Shown here piece after piece: positions 5,958 to 10,003 of a DNA stretch of 10,003 nt. Where the stretch lies: positions 1-10,003 of the forward strand of contig CALAKR010000217.1 in assembly GCA_937923225.1 (NCBI GenBank), read 5' to 3'. Position numbers and translations under genes: made by a program. Position 1 is the first letter of the stretch, and the number at the start of each line of letters is the position of its first letter. A model generated the notes under the pieces. It was not told the DNA's origin. It saw only the letters and a list, made by a program, of their open reading frames with translations, and ran no database searches. Origin of the DNA: an uncultured Aquabacterium sp. Lineage in GTDB: Bacteria > Pseudomonadota > Gammaproteobacteria > Burkholderiales > Burkholderiaceae_C.

Positions 5958-7688
5958 TCAAGGCCGCCCGAACTCCTTGACCGCCTGGTTGATGCGCTGG
6001 ATCACGGCTTCGTCCGGCTGCTGTGCGCCGTCGGGTCCCCGCTTCATGGTGCGGATGAAACTGCCGCCCGGCCGGCATTGCGGGTGGTTGTCGCCATGGT
6101 CGTAGGAGTACAAGGCCAGCAGTCCCACGTTCATTGACTTGAACTGGCGGATGGCCTGGTACATGGCTTCCCCAGCGTCGGCCGAGGGCATCTGCCCGAA
6201 TGTCACGGGGTGCGCGGGCGAGCCGGTCGTGCCGCAGCCGGAGATGCCGTACTCGGTGATGGCCAAGGGCTTGTTCACGCCGAAGCGCTGGCTGGCATCA
6301 CGCATGCGCTGCACTGCGTCCGATATCGCGTTGCTGGAGTAGGGTTGCCCCTGCGCATCGTTGGGCAGGTGGCCGTACAGGTGTGAGCCGATGTAGTCAC
6401 AGTATTGGTAGATGGGCTCGCCCTGGGTGGTGCGCGCGCCGAGCACCAGGCCCAGCCCGCGGGGTGACTCGGGTTGGGGGCAGATCACGGGCACCTGCGT
6501 GTCCACAGCCTTGGTGTTCTCGGCCACCATCTTGCACAGATCCGCCAGTTCCGTGGGCGTGCCGGTGAAGCCGCCGATCAGGTCAGGCTCGTTCCAGCAC
6601 TCCACACCGACAAGGCGGCCTTTCAGGCGCTTGACGGTTTCGCGCACCATCCGCCCATAGGCGGGCCAATAGGTCTTGGCAGGCGGGGCCGCGTAACCAG
6701 GCAGATCCATGGCCGAAGGCTGGTTCGGCGCGGCGCTGGCCCAACGGGGGGAGCCTGAGAACACCACCAGCAGGCTGCGGCCCGAACGTGCATGGTAGGC
6801 CGCCCAGGCATCCACCTGGGCCCAGTCGTAGCGGTCTTCCCCTTGCCACCACTCCATGCCGGACATGCCATCGGCAGCCAGGCTGCGGGCAAACTGGTAG
6901 TCCATCTTGATCGGGCCGAAACGCCGCTCGCTGATGCCGGGGTAGCGGTGGAAGCTGGCACCGATCAGCATCTGCTGCGGCGAGACAGGAGCGGCGGTGG
7001 CTTGCGCCGTGGCCCTGGCGGCGGCCTGCTGCGGTTCGGCATCGTCGGCGCCGCCACTGGGTGCCCACCGCACCGTGCCTCGCACGGTGGCGCCGGGCTC
7101 CAGGTTCATCAGTGACACGCGTGGCAGTACCTGCGCCACATTCCCATTCACGGTAGCCGGGCGCAAAGCCGCCACCACCCGCTGGAAGCCAGGCAGGTTC
7201 TGGGCCGCCAAGGCATGCTCGGGCATGAACTCGCCTTGGTAGTTGCCGGCGCTGCCCAGCAGGTGGTAGCCGATGCCCAACAGGGTGCGGGGGTCTGAGC
7301 CCTGCAGTTCGATCTCCGCCGTCAGCTTGTGCCCTTTGGCGGCGTCCAGAGGCAAGGGGGCCTGGGTCAGGAAGAAAGCCGCGTTGGCGACCGAGGTCGA
7401 CCGGTTGGTGATGGAGAACGTCAGCTCCGAGGGGAAGCCGCCTGCATTGGGCGTGCGGTGCGCCTCGTACTGGATCTGCAGCCCGTCGGGGGCATTGAGC
7501 CCGCGTGCCCGGCCGTCGTTGAACAGCGTGTCGAGCCGGACAAAAGGCGGGGCGGTGGCCTCTTGCGCCTGTACCAGCCCCGTGAAGGGCTCACCGGGCG
7601 CGAGCCAGAGCCAGCCCCCTACGGTCAAGGCGGCCAGCAGCAGGCCACCGCCGGTCAATCCGAGCCATTGCTTCTGACGACGAGTCAT
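5958..7688 (-). CDS. Membrane-anchored clan GH-A glycoside hydrolase (GH39/PslG-like)
   Basis: This predicted EPS-active glycosidase has 576 residues. A short basic N-terminus and a hydrophobic segment (about 8-29) give an uncleaved anchor or signal peptide, placing the enzyme in the periplasm. About 45-210 looks like a beta-sandwich carbohydrate-binding or accessory domain. An Ala/Gln-rich linker (211-236) leads to a TIM-barrel domain (240-576). Catalytic residues fit a retaining clan A enzyme: acid/base Glu367 in ECWNEPD and nucleophile Glu479 in ITEYG, about 112 residues apart. Aromatic and His residues near W280 and H436 fit the sugar-binding cleft. A GAGGTGA Shine-Dalgarno is present, and the start overlaps the glycosyltransferase stop as ATGA. 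By analogy with PslG of Pseudomonas, it may trim or release polymer during synthesis. The exact GH family and substrate are unknown. Confidence 0.85.
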   Translation of the reverse strand: MTRRQKQWLGLTGGGLLLAALTVGGWLWLAPGEPFTGLVQAQEATAPPFVRLDTLFNDGRARGLNAPDGLQIQYEAHRTPNAGGFPSELTFSITNRSTSVANAAFFLTQAPLPLDAAKGHKLTAEIELQGSDPRTLLGIGYHLLGSAGNYQGEFMPEHALAAQNLPGFQRVVAALRPATVNGNVAQVLPRVSLMNLEPGATVRGTVRWAPSGGADDAEPQQAAARATAQATAAPVSPQQMLIGASFHRYPGISERRFGPIKMDYQFARSLAADGMSGMEWWQGEDRYDWAQVDAWAAYHARSGRSLLVVFSGSPRWASAAPNQPSAMDLPGYAAPPAKTYWPAYGRMVRETVKRLKGRLVGVECWNEPDLIGGFTGTPTELADLCKMVAENTKAVDTQVPVICPQPESPRGLGLVLGARTTQGEPIYQYCDYIGSHLYGHLPNDAQGQPYSSNAISDAVQRMRDASQRFGVNKPLAITEYGISGCGTTGSPAHPVTFGQMPSADAGEAMYQAIRQFKSMNVGLLALYSYDHGDNHPQCRPGGSFIRTMKRGPDGAQQPDEAVIQRINQAVKEFGRP

Positions 7689-8818
7689 GCGTCACCTCGC
7701 AATCCCTGGCGGATGCCATCGATCAATCCCTGGGCTGCATTGTCGAACGTGTAGGTGCTGACCAGGTCGATGCTTTGGCGGGCCATGGCGGCACGAAGGC
7801 CATGATCCGTGACAAGTGTCACGCAAACGTCTGTCCAGGCCTGGAGGTCCAAGGGCCTGACAAAACCGCTCACGCCATCGACCACCAACTCGCCCGCCAC
7901 ACCGGCGTGCGGCGTCACCACCACCGGAACCCCGCTGGCGCACGATTCATTGGCCACCACGCCCCAGGCATCTCCCGCGGTCGGGAAGAGGCTGACCGCG
8001 CAGCGCGCATAGTGCGCCGGCAGTTCGTGCTGCTTGGCAAACCCGGGGAACTCGACCCGCAGGCCGGGCAGTTGGGCGGCCAGGGCGCGTACCTCATCGT
8101 CCATGGGGCCGCTGCCCACCATCAGTACCGACACGGTTCTGCCCAGCCGCCCCGCCACGGCCGAGGCCACCCGCAGTGCGAAGTCAGGGTGCTTTTCCTG
8201 GGTGAAGCGGCCACAGAAGATGAAGTCCACCTCAGGCTCGGTGTCCAGCCGTGGCTTAAAGAGATGGTTGTTGGCGCACAGGTGCGACTTGTGCATGCGG
8301 GTGCGCGGTACGCCGTACTGGTCGTACAGGCGGAATGTGCCTTCGCTGGGGCCGAAAGCCACGTCCAGGTGGGGGTAGATGCGCTTGCGCACCCAGCGGT
8401 GTATGCCGGACAGCCGGGCTTCGGTGTCGTCGGTGCCGTCGATCAGCAGGCCCAGCCGGCAGCCCCGCCAGCGCGCATACAGGAAGGCCAGCAGGTTGGT
8501 CGGGTTGAAGCCGGTCAGGATGACCATGTCCGGCGACAGCGCGCGCAGGCGTGCCAGCACATCCGTGTTGAGGTGGATGAAGGTTTCCTTCCAGGTCAGG
8601 AAGAACGACTTCATGAACGCGTGCTGGAAGCGCATCGTCGACAGGTCCCACTGCCGCGTGGGTTCGCGCTCGGTCGAGAACAGCACTGTCAGCTCGAAGT
8701 CGGGCACATCGGCCACCGTGTTGAACACCGGGATCCGGTAGGGCGCCGGGTTGTTCGACACCAGGACGACGCGAGGCCGGGCGGTGGCCGTTACGGGCTG
8801 CGAGACGACTGTGTTCAT
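7685..8818 (-). CDS. GT4-type (GT-B fold) glycosyltransferase
   Basis: This predicted cytoplasmic glycosyltransferase would add a sugar to the lipid-linked EPS repeat unit. The 377 residues form two Rossmann-like halves. The N-terminal acceptor half starts RVVLVSNNPAPYRIPVFN (16-33). The C-terminal donor half begins near FIFCGRFTQEKHPD (199-212), with R204 and K209 at the usual nucleotide-sugar phosphate-binding positions, and continues to SLFPTAGDAWGVVANESCAS (276-295). There the usual E-x7-E appears as D283-x7-E291. The start is ATG 8818, overlapping the flippase stop (8815-8817) as ATGA. A longer frame reaching 8986 overlaps the flippase gene by 172 bases and adds 56 Arg-rich, non-family residues, so I rejected it. 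The upstream Shine-Dalgarno is weak, consistent with coupling. Donor and acceptor sugars cannot be read from the sequence. Confidence 0.92.
   Translation of the reverse strand: MNTVVSQPVTATARPRVVLVSNNPAPYRIPVFNTVADVPDFELTVLFSTEREPTRQWDLSTMRFQHAFMKSFFLTWKETFIHLNTDVLARLRALSPDMVILTGFNPTNLLAFLYARWRGCRLGLLIDGTDDTEARLSGIHRWVRKRIYPHLDVAFGPSEGTFRLYDQYGVPRTRMHKSHLCANNHLFKPRLDTEPEVDFIFCGRFTQEKHPDFALRVASAVAGRLGRTVSVLMVGSGPMDDEVRALAAQLPGLRVEFPGFAKQHELPAHYARCAVSLFPTAGDAWGVVANESCASGVPVVVTPHAGVAGELVVDGVSGFVRPLDLQAWTDVCVTLVTDHGLRAAMARQSIDLVSTYTFDNAAQGLIDGIRQGLRGDA
7692..7698 (-). promoter_or_regulatory. Ribosome binding site of the glycoside hydrolase gene
   Basis: On the minus strand, GAGGTGA ends three bases before the ATG at 7688, with the GAGG core six bases away. 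It is the clearest Shine-Dalgarno in the window and lies inside the end of the glycosyltransferase gene. It supports ATG 7688 as the start and suggests independent initiation as well as coupling. Confidence 0.7.
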
Positions 8819-10003
8819 GGGTTGACTTGGTGTGACGGCCCTGTGCGCTGAAGCACGAAGACGCGGGCGGAAACCATCAGCAGTGCGGCCGACACGATCG
8901 GCCCGGCCACGATGAAGAGCAGGGCATGCGGGGCCAGGGCGAGCGTGAACACGATCTGGCAGACATCCGCCGCGCCGGACAGCCACAGCCAGGCGCGCTG
9001 GCGCCTGAGGCAGAAGGCCGCACGCTCATAGACATAGGTGGCCGCCGCCAGGATCGAGGCCACGGCATTAACGGCCATCAGCATGGTCATGTGCCAAGCA
9101 TCTACCTTGTAGAGCTGGGCCAATACGGGAAAAGCCACCGCCACCGCCACGCTGGACACAGTGGTCACAAGCATGCATTTGCCGAACCATTGGCGCAGCG
9201 CGGCGTTGAAATCCTCCGGGCCGCGGTCGTTGGCCGCGCCCAGATCCGACACGATGCGCCCACCCCAGCTGCTGATGGGCAGTTGCATCAGCATCATCCA
9301 CTGGAGGCCGATGGTGACCAGGCCAACGCCCTCCGGCCCATGGAACCTGCCCGCCAAGTAAATGCAGCAGAACCAGCTGGTGCCGTTGCGGATGATGGTG
9401 GAGATCACGCTGGGCAGCGCCTGACGGATGCGCAGCACGGCTTCGCGGCGCAGGGCCTGTTGTTGCGCGGGGCTGGTGCCGTGGGCGGGGCGTGGCAGTG
9501 TGCGCAGGCGCCACGTCAGCCACAGCCCGGGGCCTGCGGCGGCCAGCACCGCCAGGGCCAGCGCGCCCTCGATGCCCCAGGTGATCACCACCGGGATGCA
9601 CAGCAGTGTGGCCGCCACCATCGTGAGGCCAATGGCCTGCGCGCAATCGCGCCCGCGTTGTGCGCCGTGGTAGAGGCCCACGCTGAAATGCGTGAGCAGC
9701 TGGGACACGGCCAGCAGCGCCACCGCCACGAAGGCCGCGGCCAGGGACATCACCTGCTTGTCCTGGGCGGCGGCCTCAGTGGATGCCAGCAGGACCAGGG
9801 CGCAGCCCCCCGCGGCGCCCACCAGCGCGAACAGCCCGATGATCCAGCGGTGTGCCACGCCGATGGCACGCAGGCCGTGCTCGGCCGTGTGCTCCGTGGC
9901 CATCAGGGTGGCCGTGTTGGCCAGCGGCAAGGACAGGGGCGTGATCGGGGCGCTCGATGAGATCTGCAGGCTGGAGTAGGTACCCAGCACTCCGATGCCT
10001 GCG
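8815..10003 (-). CDS. Polysaccharide flippase of the Wzx/MATE-like (MOP) superfamily, partial at right edge
   Basis: This inner-membrane protein is predicted to flip lipid-linked EPS repeat units to the periplasm. About 396 residues are visible and the frame stays open to the edge. The first visible residues, GIGVLGTYSSLQ, match the loop after TM1 of Wzx proteins, so roughly 30-50 residues are missing. About ten further hydrophobic helices follow, for example near codons for WIIGLFALVGAAGG, LAAAFVAVALLAVSQLL and ALLFIVAGPIVSAALL. Two halves are joined by a basic cytoplasmic loop rich in Arg and Gln (around RLRTLPRPAHG to LRREAVLRIRQ). An in-frame GTG at 9988-9990 exists but would begin inside a conserved region, so it is not the start. 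It is the first visible gene of the minus-strand operon, and its stop overlaps the glycosyltransferase ATG. Confidence 0.88.
   Translation of the reverse strand, partial: AGIGVLGTYSSLQISSSAPITPLSLPLANTATLMATEHTAEHGLRAIGVAHRWIIGLFALVGAAGGCALVLLASTEAAAQDKQVMSLAAAFVAVALLAVSQLLTHFSVGLYHGAQRGRDCAQAIGLTMVAATLLCIPVVITWGIEGALALAVLAAAGPGLWLTWRLRTLPRPAHGTSPAQQQALRREAVLRIRQALPSVISTIIRNGTSWFCCIYLAGRFHGPEGVGLVTIGLQWMMLMQLPISSWGGRIVSDLGAANDRGPEDFNAALRQWFGKCMLVTTVSSVAVAVAFPVLAQLYKVDAWHMTMLMAVNAVASILAAATYVYERAAFCLRRQRAWLWLSGAADVCQIVFTLALAPHALLFIVAGPIVSAALLMVSARVFVLQRTGPSHQVNP

Noticed and set aside
8819..8986. 56-residue N-terminal extension of the glycosyltransferase frame
   Set aside because: It overlaps the flippase coding region, is Arg/Pro-rich like an out-of-frame translation, and the ATG at 8818 gives both the GT4 N-terminus and an ATGA overlap.
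7775..9960. Two long plus-strand open frames (7775-8851 and 8926-9960) opposite the glycosyltransferase and flippase
   Set aside because: They have shadow-like His/Gln/Gly/Arg-rich composition, while the minus strand encodes clear family proteins.

Overview
The window is GC-rich, densely coding DNA, most likely from a betaproteobacterium of the order Burkholderiales (Rubrivivax/Leptothrix/Aquabacterium-like lineages fit best). I infer this from the composition, the type of GlnE, and an EpsD-EpsF-EpsG set. That set is characteristic of the exopolysaccharide loci of Gram-negative bacteria that carry exosortase/PEP-CTERM systems. The species assignment is an inference, not a search result. No tRNA, rRNA, CRISPR array or insertion sequence is visible.

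Layout, left to right. (1) Bases 3-1667, plus strand: the C-terminal part of glnE (glutamine synthetase adenylyltransferase), open at the left edge. (2) Bases 1664-2284, plus: a small rhomboid intramembrane serine protease of rhombosortase-like type, sharing a GTGA start/stop overlap with glnE. (3) Bases 2285-2418: an intergenic leader. (4) Bases 2419-5885, plus: epsD (periplasmic lipoprotein, peptidyl-prolyl isomerase family), epsF (Wzz-type chain-length protein) and epsG (cytoplasmic bacterial tyrosine-kinase partner). A strong two-part inverted repeat lies between epsD and epsF. (5) Bases 5886-5957: a short convergent gap with a 7-bp GC-rich hairpin. (6) Bases 10003-5958, minus: a polysaccharide flippase (partial at the right edge), then a GT4-type glycosyltransferase, then a membrane-anchored clan GH-A glycoside hydrolase. 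Each of these genes overlaps the next by ATGA, so they look like one translationally coupled operon.

The two gene blocks fit one Wzx/Wzy-type exopolysaccharide pathway. The glycosyltransferase would help build the lipid-linked repeat unit and Wzx would flip it. EpsF with EpsG would set chain length and coordinate export. EpsD would assist folding in the periplasm, and the hydrolase could trim or degrade polymer in the periplasm, as PslG does in the Psl system. The outer-membrane export protein (EpsE/Wza type), the polymerase, the initiating sugar transferase and the exosortase are not in the window. GlnE is a nitrogen-metabolism housekeeping gene that flanks the locus.

No wholly new system is evident. 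The points most worth a second look are the rhombosortase-like protease between glnE and an exosortase-type EPS locus, the epsD-epsF junction with its hairpin and no epsE, and the coupled flippase-glycosyltransferase-hydrolase operon.
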